A DNA stretch of 7,465 nucleotides from Puniceicoccales bacterium (GTDB taxonomy: Bacteria > Verrucomicrobiota > Verrucomicrobiia > Opitutales > Oceanipulchritudinaceae): positions 1 through 7,465 of the forward strand of contig JAUVDD010000078.1 in assembly GCA_030595525.1 (NCBI GenBank), in the 5' to 3' direction. Under the pieces are notes generated by a model. The model was not told where the DNA came from. It was given only the letters and a program-made list of their open reading frames with translations, and searched no databases. Positions 1 to 6,269 of this stretch are shown here, piece by piece (positions within the stretch are counted from its first letter, which is position 1; each line of letters begins with the position of its first letter). Made by a program: the position numbers and the translations under genes.

Positions 1-825
1 AATATGCGGACAAACAACGCCGCCATGACCTTTCAAATTCTCTGTATAGGCCTCAGCATTTGTATTTCTCGCGGCGTGATAACCATCGAGATAAGGAAGT
101 TTCACTCTCAAAAGTGCTGCCTGAATGGAATCCAATCTGAAATTTCCACCGATGTACTTGTGGTAGTACTTGGGATTCATCCCGTGGTTGCGTAACCAAA
201 CTGCTTTCTCTGCTAATTCAGCATTGTTGGTGACAAGCATTCCTCCATCACCAAATCCACCCAGATTCTTTGTCGGATAAAAACTCAGTGCCCCAAAATC
301 GCCAAAGCAGCCGGCTTTCCTCCCGTTATAGGTGGCTCCGATAGCCTGTGCCACATCCTCCAGAATCTTCAAGTCGTGTTTATTGGCGAATGCCTCGATG
401 GATTCCATGTCCGCAGCCTGTCCATACAGATGCACAGGAATAATTGCCTTGGTTCGCTCCGTCACCTTCTCCACGGCATCGGCCATATCGATATTGTAGG
501 TATCCGGCAAAACATCCACCCAAACAGGGATTGCTCCCAGGCGGGCTACACTTCCTGCCGTTCCAAAAAAAGTGAAGGAAGGACATAGAACCTCATCCCC
601 TGGCTGGACTCCCAACGCCATCAGGCCAACCAAAAGCGCATCCGTACCTGAGCTTAATCCCACCGCATGGGAACAATCACAATACGCGGCCACTTCAGAT
701 TCAAGGGCTTTGACATCTGGTCCAAGGACGAATCCGTTCGATGCAAGGACGCGATTAAATGCTTCCTTGAAAGCATTCTCCAGTGGCTCATGTTGCCGAG
801 TCAGATTTAGTAAAGGTACTGCCAT
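1..825 (-). CDS. DegT/DnrJ/EryC1/StrS family PLP-dependent aminotransferase, 3' end beyond the window
   Basis: Reading the minus strand from ATG 825-823 gives 275 codons open to the left edge. The protein opens MAVPLLNLTRQ and has the family's landmarks in order: SSGTDAL (59-65) in the cofactor pocket, PVHLYGQ (130-136), EDVAQAIGA (156-164) whose Asp157 should contact the PLP pyridine nitrogen, and SFYPTKNLGG (181-190) whose Lys186 should form the Schiff base with PLP. GGNFRLDSIQAALL (226-239) follows. Family members are usually 360-400 residues, so roughly 100 C-terminal residues are missing. These enzymes normally transfer an amino group to a keto-sugar nucleotide for surface polysaccharide or glycan synthesis; the exact sugar cannot be read from this sequence and no other sugar gene is in the window. 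The frame also stays open upstream to an ATG at 960, but residues before 825 do not look like the family. Family certain, substrate unknown. Confidence 0.93.
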   Translation of the reverse strand, partial: MAVPLLNLTRQHEPLENAFKEAFNRVLASNGFVLGPDVKALESEVAAYCDCSHAVGLSSGTDALLVGLMALGVQPGDEVLCPSFTFFGTAGSVARLGAIPVWVDVLPDTYNIDMADAVEKVTERTKAIIPVHLYGQAADMESIEAFANKHDLKILEDVAQAIGATYNGRKAGCFGDFGALSFYPTKNLGGFGDGGMLVTNNAELAEKAVWLRNHGMNPKYYHKYIGGNFRLDSIQAALLRVKLPYLDGYHAARNTNAEAYTENLKGHGGVVCPHI

Positions 826-831
826 TTGTTT

Positions 832-860
832 ATTATCACTCCTTCCAAAAGGAATTTCAA
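832..860 (-). promoter_or_regulatory. Candidate sigma70-type promoter of the aminotransferase gene
   Basis: On the minus strand TTGAAA (860-855) is followed by exactly 17 bases and then GATAAT (837-832). Each box matches the sigma70 consensus at five of six positions with ideal spacing. The -10 box ends only six bases before the ATG at 825, so transcription would be expected to start at or next to the start codon and give a leaderless or nearly leaderless mRNA. This conflicts with the AAGGAG that lies between the two boxes, which would be of no use to such a transcript. Seen directly in sequence; function inferred. Confidence 0.4.
839..844 (-). promoter_or_regulatory. Possible ribosome binding site AAGGAG of the aminotransferase gene
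   Basis: AAGGAG on the minus strand lies 13 bases before the ATG at 825. This is longer than the usual 5-9 bases. It would work only if transcription begins upstream of it, unlike the start predicted by the overlapping promoter. It is the main support from translation signals for ATG 825 over the in-frame ATG at 960. Confidence 0.35.
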
Positions 861-937
861 TAACAACCTGTGAAGGATCAGCTAAGTACTCACAGCAATC
901 TTGCGAAATCCCCCAAAACCGGTTTACCTGAGCTGCA

Positions 938-1945
938 ATGTCCCACTCTTCGTTCCGCATAAAGATTGAAAACCGCACTTACCGGCGGCCTTTCTTCCGA
1001 CCGATGCTGGCGGCTTGGGGAAATTGGGGAATTCGAGAAGGCGTCCTGCTGAAAATCACGGAGGAATCGGATCGAACCGGCTACGGCGAAATTGCGCCAT
1101 TGGAATCGTTTGGTTCGGAGTCCCTGGATGAAGCTGTCAGTTTCCTCAAATTAGTGACGGACCTGTCAGATCATGAGTCTCTCGAAGCAATAATCCATAA
1201 AGCACCACCGGCGTGTGCGTTTGGTCTTTGGTCAGCCCAGTCCAATTTGATGCAGGATGTCATTCCAGCGACGAGCGCAGGTACCGCTGCTCTGATGACG
1301 ATTGGCCGGGATTGGCGGAATCGATTGAACCAAATTCGCGAAAATGGATTAGCAACCGTTAAGGTGAAAGTTGGTATAAATTCTCCGGAAGAAGAACGCG
1401 GTCAATTGGCTGAGCTACTAAATTCCTTGGAAGAGAATGAAAAAATTCGGATAGACCCCAACCGCAGTTGGACACGGGAAGACTTGGATTGCTGGCTCGA
1501 TGTTCTTAGACCACAGGCTGGGAACGTAGAATTTATTGAGGAGCCCCTGGCGCCGGGAACCTTGGCGCCTCAGGATCTGATAAAATTGGCAGAAGAAAGC
1601 CCAATTCCATTGGCACTCGACGAATCCCTCTCGAATGATGGAATCGAACCATGGTTGGAGATGAACTGGCCCGGATTCTGGATTTTAAAACCATCCATTC
1701 TCGGGATTCCAAATTTGATTTCCAAACTGTCAAAGGAGAAGGTGGTCATTTCGTCTGTTTTTGAAACTGGAATTGGGATGAATTCACTAATCAGTCTTAC
1801 GACAGATTTTCCCGATATTGTTCACGGTTTGGGAACCGGAAATTACTTTGATGACAAACTTTCTCCGCTTCCCGTCTCAGGGCGATTAAATGCACCCAGC
1901 AAGGAGCAACTGCATAAAATATGGAATCATTTCTCAATAGCCTGA
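938..1945 (+). CDS. menC: o-Succinylbenzoate synthase (MenC), enolase superfamily
   Basis: MenC dehydrates SHCHC to o-succinylbenzoate in the cytosolic menaquinone pathway. The 335-residue product (E. coli about 320) has the whole enolase-superfamily active site. VKVKVG contains Lys142 and the general-base candidate Lys144. The metal ligands are Asp173 in RIDPN, a Glu in FIEEPL (199-204) and Asp228 in LALDES, and Lys251 in ILKPS is the second catalytic lysine. SSVFETGIGM (272-281) is the usual late barrel strand. The N-terminal capping part includes YRRPF and GYGEIAPLESFG. An in-frame TGA at 929-931 rules out a longer protein, and ATG 938 is the first start after it; no clear Shine-Dalgarno precedes it. 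menE starts inside its last codons, so the two are very probably cotranscribed and translationally coupled. Some superfamily members are racemases or N-succinylamino acid enzymes, but the menE partner makes the MenC assignment firm. Confidence 0.95.
   Translation: MSHSSFRIKIENRTYRRPFFRPMLAAWGNWGIREGVLLKITEESDRTGYGEIAPLESFGSESLDEAVSFLKLVTDLSDHESLEAIIHKAPPACAFGLWSAQSNLMQDVIPATSAGTAALMTIGRDWRNRLNQIRENGLATVKVKVGINSPEEERGQLAELLNSLEENEKIRIDPNRSWTREDLDCWLDVLRPQAGNVEFIEEPLAPGTLAPQDLIKLAEESPIPLALDESLSNDGIEPWLEMNWPGFWILKPSILGIPNLISKLSKEKVVISSVFETGIGMNSLISLTTDFPDIVHGLGTGNYFDDKLSPLPVSGRLNAPSKEQLHKIWNHFSIA
1901..1906 (+). promoter_or_regulatory. Ribosome binding site AAGGAG before menE, inside menC
   Basis: AAGGAG lies within the last codons of menC, 14 bases before the menE ATG at 1921. 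The spacing is long, but a TAA in the menE frame at 1915-1917 leaves no closer start in that frame. Reinitiation by ribosomes finishing menC, 25 bases downstream, is the likelier way menE is loaded. Confidence 0.45.
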
Positions 1946-3120
1946 GGAGATCTCTTCCAGAATCGGTTTCACCGACACAAACTACCAACGAGGTAGCAGT
2001 AATCGATGAGGCAGATCCAATCCAGTTCTGGAACCGATTCACCGGTGCGATTGAGAACGGCAATTCTTTAGCCCTCCTGGACCCGTCATGGCCTGACAAA
2101 TGGAAAGAGGAGTACACCGAGCTGGCGCAATCACAGGAGACTCCGGTTTCACCCTTTATCCTGATCCCTACAAGTGGAACAACCAGCAAACCGAAGTTTT
2201 GTATTCATAATATTGATACATTGCGATACTCTGCCAAGGCCTTCGCAAAGACATTCATAAACCAGGGAATCATACATTCAGTCAACGTATTGCCCCAGTA
2301 TCATGTTGGCGGCCTGATGCCAGTTCTACGTTCCGCCGAATGCGGAGGAAAATCGGTTTTCGCAAACTACAGGCAATTGCCCACCGAATCCGATCTGCCA
2401 TTTGATCTGGATCGCGCCAGCCTTTCACTTGTCCCGACACAACTATCCCGCTTGTTGCAGTCCGAATCCTCTACGGGAATGCTCAAGAAATTCGGCTTGA
2501 TCCTGGTCGGTGGAGCAGCCTGCCCTAAACTGGTTCTGCATCAGTCCCTGGAAGCTGGTTTGCGTCTTGCTCCCTGTTATGGCTCCACGGAAACTGCGGC
2601 CATGGTCACTTTCCTTTCTCCCGATGAATTTCTTTCAGGCAGGAACGGTGTCGGCAATCCATTGCCGGGAATGGAGATTCATATCGATAAAAATGGATTG
2701 ATTACAATTGACTCAGAATCGACTCAATTTGGCTACTTGCCGAACATCGGGACATTTCAAAGAAATCCCTTCCAAACACGGGACCTTGGGAAATTGGATA
2801 CGAATGGAAATCTCCTGATCCTTGGCAGGGAAGACAGGGTTATCATTTCCGGAGGGGAAAAAATCAATCCTGAGCTGGTAGAATCAGCCGCATTGGAAAG
2901 TGGCCTGGTACTAGACGCCTTGTGCGATGGTGTTCCCGATGCGGATTGGGGTTCAAGAGTAGAGTTAAAGGTGGTTTTCAAACCGGAAACTCCTTTGGGC
3001 AAGGAATTGCTGACAAGTCACTTACAGAAAATACTACCCTCATTCTCCCTGCCGAAAGGCATCCATTCTGTGAGCTCAATTTCCCGAAATGCATTGGGAA
3101 AACTGGTCGATGGTTCCTGA
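1921..3120 (+). CDS. menE: o-Succinylbenzoate-CoA ligase (MenE), compact form
   Basis: MenE activates the product of MenC with ATP and CoA to o-succinylbenzoyl-CoA, the substrate of MenB. The ANL adenylate-forming signatures appear in order: the P-loop [10 protein letters not shown] (83-92), LPQYHVGGL (124-132), YGSTETAA (220-227), TRDLG (286-290), [17 protein letters not shown] (302-318) at the domain hinge, and NALGKL (390-395) with catalytic Lys394. At 399 residues it is short for the family (E. coli 451), and the P-loop comes about 55 residues earlier than in E. coli, so the first N-terminal subdomain is reduced. The last glycine of the usual TSGTTGxPK loop is Ser89. A TAA at 1915 in this frame fixes ATG 1921 as the earliest start; it overlaps menC by 25 bases. 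The frame is intact, so this appears to be a compact but working version. Other acyl-CoA ligases share the motifs; the menC partner decides the call. Confidence 0.93.
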   Translation: MESFLNSLRRSLPESVSPTQTTNEVAVIDEADPIQFWNRFTGAIENGNSLALLDPSWPDKWKEEYTELAQSQETPVSPFILIPTSGTTSKPKFCIHNIDTLRYSAKAFAKTFINQGIIHSVNVLPQYHVGGLMPVLRSAECGGKSVFANYRQLPTESDLPFDLDRASLSLVPTQLSRLLQSESSTGMLKKFGLILVGGAACPKLVLHQSLEAGLRLAPCYGSTETAAMVTFLSPDEFLSGRNGVGNPLPGMEIHIDKNGLITIDSESTQFGYLPNIGTFQRNPFQTRDLGKLDTNGNLLILGREDRVIISGGEKINPELVESAALESGLVLDALCDGVPDADWGSRVELKVVFKPETPLGKELLTSHLQKILPSFSLPKGIHSVSSISRNALGKLVDGS

Positions 3121-3135
3121 TTGATAACTTTCTGC

Positions 3136-3165
3136 TTGATTCGTCCCAGTTCGCTCCTTTGAAAT
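3136..3165 (+). promoter_or_regulatory. Weak candidate promoter before guaB
   Basis: TTGATT (3136-3141) and TGAAAT (3160-3165) are 18 bases apart, each matching the sigma70 consensus at four of six positions. Transcription would start around the guaB ATG at 3171. The match is poor and may be chance. It is noted because the 50-base menE-guaB gap is the only place inside the plus-strand run where a separate promoter would fit. Confidence 0.2.
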
Positions 3166-3170
3166 GCACA

Positions 3171-4751
3171 ATGGCGCAGCAAATTCATCCTCACGCAACT
3201 GACATATTATTCTACAAGGATGCCGATTCCTTTTTCACAGAGAATTCCAGGATAGGATTAACCTACGACGACATCACACTGGCAACTCGTTACAGCGAGG
3301 TTCTGCCCCGGCTAACAAAGGTGGAAACTCGTCTATCCGATAATCTGGGATTAAATATCCCACTGATTTCCGCAGACATGGACACCGTGACGGAATCCGA
3401 AATGGCTGCTGGAATGGCCAGATGCGGTGGCCTCGGAATCATTCATTACAATATGACCGAAAAACGCCAGGTGCGCCAGGTCGCAAAAGTAAAGAACGAT
3501 GTCCATGGATTGATTCAGGATCCAGTAGCGGTCAGCCCGGAAAGTTATATTTCTGATGTTCTGGAGATGATCGAGGTACGGGGATTCAAATTTCACACCT
3601 TCCCAGTCGTTGATATCACGAACAAATTCCTTGGTTTGTTACTCGGTCGCGTGGTCAAGTACCGCTATCGCAACGTCAAGGTAATCGATGCCATGACGCT
3701 CATGGATGAGATCTATACCATTCAAGAATCTGATATAGCTGTGGATCCCATCGGTCGTGCAGACAAGTTTTTCAATGAGCACATGGGCATCCATAAACTG
3801 ATTGTCATAAATAAGGAGGGATTGCTCAAGGGACTCTTCACCATGTCGGATATAGAAAGGATCCGTGAGGAAGAGATAGCAGAGGTTAAACCTGCCCGCG
3901 ACGCAGAATTTCGTCTGGTGTGTGGAGCCGCCGTTTCCGCCACTCGTAACAAAACCGGTGATCTGGATCGCGATCGTATTCTGGAACACGCCTCAAACCT
4001 CGTAAAGGAAGGTGTCGATGCGTTGGCCGTTTCAACAGCTCATGGCCACTCTGCTGGAGTGGGCGAAATGGTAAGATTGCTCCGAAGTGAGTTCAAGGAA
4101 ATGACTTTAGTGGCTGGCAATGTCACCAGTGCAGAAGGAGTAGAGTATTTGGCAAAGTGCGGAGCTGATGCCATCAAGGTTGGTCAAGGACCCGGTTCGA
4201 TTTGCACTACCCGTGTTGTGGCAGGAGTGGGCATCCCTCAACTGACTGCTTTATATGTCTGCTCTCAGGCAGCCAAGGAGAACGAGGTGCGTATTATCGC
4301 CGATGGTGGCGTCAGCAAAAGTGGTGACATTGTAAAGGCAATGACACTGGCAGATGCGGTAATGTCCGGTGGCCTGTATGCAGGTTGTCGTGAGGCTCCC
4401 GGATCACTGATGGAAATCAACGGAAAACTTTATAAGCAGTACCGTGGCATGGGCAGTCACGGTGCCATGAAGTCAGGTTCCGCCGCAAGATATGGACATG
4501 AAATGGTGACAGCAAAAACCAGCAAGGTAGCCGCCGAAGGCATCGAGGCACTTAAGGAAGTCTCGGGAAGCTTGGACGATACGCTTAAGGAATTGGTGGG
4601 TGGACTGCAAAGTGGTATGGGTTATCTCGGGGCCAAGGATTTGACAGAGCTCAAGAAACGGGCACGTTATATTAGGATTTCTCCGGCTAGCCAACGTGAG
4701 TCTTCTCCCCACGACGTTGTCGAGGTGAAGACCACCAGCGACAGTAATTAA
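3171..4751 (+). CDS. guaB: Inosine-5'-monophosphate dehydrogenase (GuaB) with CBS pair, variant active site
   Basis: The predicted enzyme oxidises IMP to XMP with NAD, the committing step to GMP. The 526-residue product has a (beta/alpha)8 barrel split by two CBS domains (about 112-235). Conserved barrel parts are SADMDTVTE (67-75), GPGSICTTR (340-348) with catalytic Cys345, [12 protein letters not shown] (375-386) with IMP-binding Asp378, YRGMGS (424-429), and Arg440-Tyr441 of the mobile flap. These favour IMPDH over GMP reductase. Unusual points: Ser288 where IDTAHGH/IDSSHGH has Asp, Gln339 in place of Ile/Met before GPGSIC, and SGGLYAG instead of VGSxxAG with one residue missing just before it. 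There is also a roughly 28-residue N-terminal extension before GLTYDDI. ATG 3171 is chosen because upstream codons in this frame overlap menE; no Shine-Dalgarno is visible. It lies 50 bases after menE and 12 before ispH. A CBS-containing GMP reductase is the main alternative. Confidence 0.9.
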   Translation: MAQQIHPHATDILFYKDADSFFTENSRIGLTYDDITLATRYSEVLPRLTKVETRLSDNLGLNIPLISADMDTVTESEMAAGMARCGGLGIIHYNMTEKRQVRQVAKVKNDVHGLIQDPVAVSPESYISDVLEMIEVRGFKFHTFPVVDITNKFLGLLLGRVVKYRYRNVKVIDAMTLMDEIYTIQESDIAVDPIGRADKFFNEHMGIHKLIVINKEGLLKGLFTMSDIERIREEEIAEVKPARDAEFRLVCGAAVSATRNKTGDLDRDRILEHASNLVKEGVDALAVSTAHGHSAGVGEMVRLLRSEFKEMTLVAGNVTSAEGVEYLAKCGADAIKVGQGPGSICTTRVVAGVGIPQLTALYVCSQAAKENEVRIIADGGVSKSGDIVKAMTLADAVMSGGLYAGCREAPGSLMEINGKLYKQYRGMGSHGAMKSGSAARYGHEMVTAKTSKVAAEGIEALKEVSGSLDDTLKELVGGLQSGMGYLGAKDLTELKKRARYIRISPASQRESSPHDVVEVKTTSDSN

Positions 4752-4763
4752 TTTGGAAACAAT

Positions 4764-5648
4764 ATGATAGTAGTACGTGCACGAAGCGCAGGCTTTTGCT
4801 GGGGCGTTGAACGGGCCATTGATATCGCCCGTGATTTCGCCAACAAGGGAAGGCGCCCGGTCTACACCGATGGTCCCCTTATCCATAACAGCCAAATGAT
4901 GGATAAGCTTCAGGCCGAAGGCATTCGCGAAGTGGGTGATTTTCAAAGCTCGGCCGACTTAAATCTGGATACCAACAAGGATGAGAATGCGGTATTGGTG
5001 GTCCGTGCCCATGGGATTTCACCGGAGCGTCGCAAATACCTGAAAAGCATAGATATCGATTTCAAGGATGCCACTTGTCCCGACGTCGGGAGCGTCGCGG
5101 GTAAGATCCGCTTACATGCGAAGAAGGGTTACACCACCGTTATCTTTGGTGATAAAAAGCATCCGGAAGTAATTGGACTGATGGGCTACACCGAAGGAAA
5201 CGGCCATCCTATACAGACAATCGAGGATATCGATGCCCTGCCCGAGTTGGGTGACAAGGTTGTGATGGTTTCACAAACCACCATGTTCACTCATGATTTT
5301 GAGGAGCTCTCAGAACATTTAAGAAAAAAGTACCCCGAGACAGTGGTTTTCGATACGATCTGTGGCGCCACCAAGGATCGACAAGGCGACATCGCGGTGC
5401 TGTTCAACGAGAAGGTTGAAGCATTCGTTGTCATCGGAGGAAACCACTCTGCGAACACCTGTAAATTGGCGCTTTTAGCAAGGAAGACCAATCTTCCCAC
5501 ATTCCATATTGAAACCGCCAAGGAAATCGACCCGGTGGAAATGAGCCGGTTCCGGAAAGTGGGTGTTACAGCGGGTGCTTCCACTCCGGAATTCCTGATC
5601 AACGAGGTGTGTGATCAACTCGCCGTGATAGATCACGATCCAGCCTGA
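4764..5648 (+). CDS. ispH: 4-Hydroxy-3-methylbut-2-enyl diphosphate reductase (IspH/LytB)
   Basis: IspH reduces HMBPP to IPP and DMAPP, the last step of the MEP isoprenoid pathway, using a [4Fe-4S] cluster. The three cluster cysteines are present: Cys12 in AGFCWGV, Cys105 in DATCPDV and Cys200 in DTICGAT. Substrate-binding residues are also visible: His41-Asn42, His83 in RAHGIS, His133 and Glu135 in KKHPEVIG, Thr172 in SQTT, Ser229 and Asn231 in HSANT, and Ser273 in GAST. Ala230 stands where E. coli has Ser226. The 294 residues compare with 316 in E. coli; the difference is a shorter C-terminal tail, partly offset by an extra eight or so residues around 60-75. The gene starts 12 bases after guaB with a weak GGA before ATG 4764, so it is probably cotranscribed with it. 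It ends one base from the convergent rdgB stop. Confidence 0.96.
   Translation: MIVVRARSAGFCWGVERAIDIARDFANKGRRPVYTDGPLIHNSQMMDKLQAEGIREVGDFQSSADLNLDTNKDENAVLVVRAHGISPERRKYLKSIDIDFKDATCPDVGSVAGKIRLHAKKGYTTVIFGDKKHPEVIGLMGYTEGNGHPIQTIEDIDALPELGDKVVMVSQTTMFTHDFEELSEHLRKKYPETVVFDTICGATKDRQGDIAVLFNEKVEAFVVIGGNHSANTCKLALLARKTNLPTFHIETAKEIDPVEMSRFRKVGVTAGASTPEFLINEVCDQLAVIDHDPA
5624..5637. repeat. Short inverted repeat at the end of ispH
   Basis: CGTGAT and ATCACG form six-base arms separated by AG, inside the last codons of ispH. There is no T-run after it on either strand and the loop would be too tight, so it is not a convincing terminator. It is the only inverted repeat I found at the ispH/rdgB junction. 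Confidence 0.25.
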
Positions 5649-5649
5649 T

Positions 5650-6255
5650 TTATCCAGTAAGTTGACGGACATGATCCGCCCAATCCGCCACCGCCCTTCC
5701 GCGATGTGAGAGGCTGTTTTTAACGGCACTCCCCAAATCAGCAAATGTCTCATCAAATCCAATTGGCCTAAACAAGGGATCGTAGCCAAAACCTTCTTCT
5801 CCTGACGGGGAGATCATGATGTGCCCCTCGCATTTGCCGGAGAAAATCCTGGTTTCGGCCCCTCTCTTCATAAAGCACAGTGAGCAACTGAACCTCGCTG
5901 TTCTCTCGTCCTCTGGCACGCCGTGCAGTAGATGAAGAAGCTTAATGTTGTTGGCGGTGGCATTTGCACTTGGTCCCGCAAACCTTGCTGAGTGTACCCC
6001 GGGTTCACCATTTAGCGCATCAACTATTAATCCGCTGTCATCAGCCAGAACCCATGCTCCTTCCGGCACTTTCTCAACCAAAGCCTCAACTTTAATTTGG
6101 GCATTCTCAGCAAATGTAGAACCATTCTCATCAACATCAGGCATGCCACCGGCGTCGTTCGCACTTTTCATCGAAATCTTCAGCTCCAATTCTCGAGCCA
6201 TTTCGATAAATTCCTCCAGCTTGTGCTGGTTACCACTTGCCAGATATACTTCCAT
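5650..6255 (-). CDS. rdgB: dITP/XTP pyrophosphatase, RdgB/HAM1 family
   Basis: RdgB hydrolyses ITP, dITP and XTP to monophosphates and pyrophosphate, keeping deaminated purines out of DNA and RNA. The 201-residue product matches the usual length of about 195-205. It carries the nucleotide-binding SGNQHKLEEF (8-17), TFAENAQIK (47-55), ADDSGL (71-76) with catalytic Asp73, GVHSARFAG (86-94), FGYDPLF (156-162) and SHRGRA (183-188), which reads the purine base. I chose ATG 6255 because MEVYLASGN matches the family start and AAGG sits nine bases upstream; an in-frame ATG at 6273, inside the ribD end, would add six residues. It follows ribD by 11 bases and is probably cotranscribed with it. Its TAA is separated from the ispH stop by a single base, so the two transcripts converge tail to tail. 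Confidence 0.95.
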   Translation of the reverse strand: MEVYLASGNQHKLEEFIEMARELELKISMKSANDAGGMPDVDENGSTFAENAQIKVEALVEKVPEGAWVLADDSGLIVDALNGEPGVHSARFAGPSANATANNIKLLHLLHGVPEDERTARFSCSLCFMKRGAETRIFSGKCEGHIMISPSGEEGFGYDPLFRPIGFDETFADLGSAVKNSLSHRGRAVADWADHVRQLTG

Positions 6256-6264
6256 GAGATTCAG

Positions 6265-6269
6265 CCTTA
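6265..6269 (-). promoter_or_regulatory. Ribosome binding site TAAGG of rdgB, overlapping the ribD stop
   Basis: On the minus strand TAAGG includes the ribD stop codon TAA and ends nine bases before ATG 6255. This supports ATG 6255 rather than ATG 6273, which lies upstream of this site and within ribD. The arrangement fits translational coupling of ribD and rdgB. Confidence 0.5.

Noticed and set aside
572..931. Plus-strand open frame of 119 codons across the aminotransferase N-terminus
   Set aside because: It lies opposite clear coding sequence for a conserved PLP enzyme, has a low-complexity Ser/Thr/Arg-rich product and no recognisable motif.
826..937. Promoter for menC on the plus strand
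   Set aside because: The best pair (TTGCGA 901-906, TTACCT 924-929) matches poorly, so I did not annotate it; the real menC promoter is not evident.
1797..2189. Minus-strand open frame of 130 codons across the menC-menE junction
   Set aside because: Opposite two confirmed genes and without recognisable domains.
2922..3170. Upstream extension of guaB by 83 codons
   Set aside because: It runs in a second frame over the end of menE, whose C-terminal motif NALGKL is real; the extra residues are unlike any IMPDH N-terminus.
3639..3989. Minus-strand open frames inside the CBS part of guaB
   Set aside because: Two overlapping antisense frames over a continuous conserved gene; no motif.
4473..4946. 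Minus-strand open frame of 157 codons across the guaB-ispH junction
   Set aside because: It is opposite two well-supported genes and its product shows no motif; it appears to be a shadow of their codon bias.
5624..5637. Inverted repeat as a bidirectional terminator for ispH and rdgB
   Set aside because: The arms are six bases, the loop two bases, and there is no T-run on either side.
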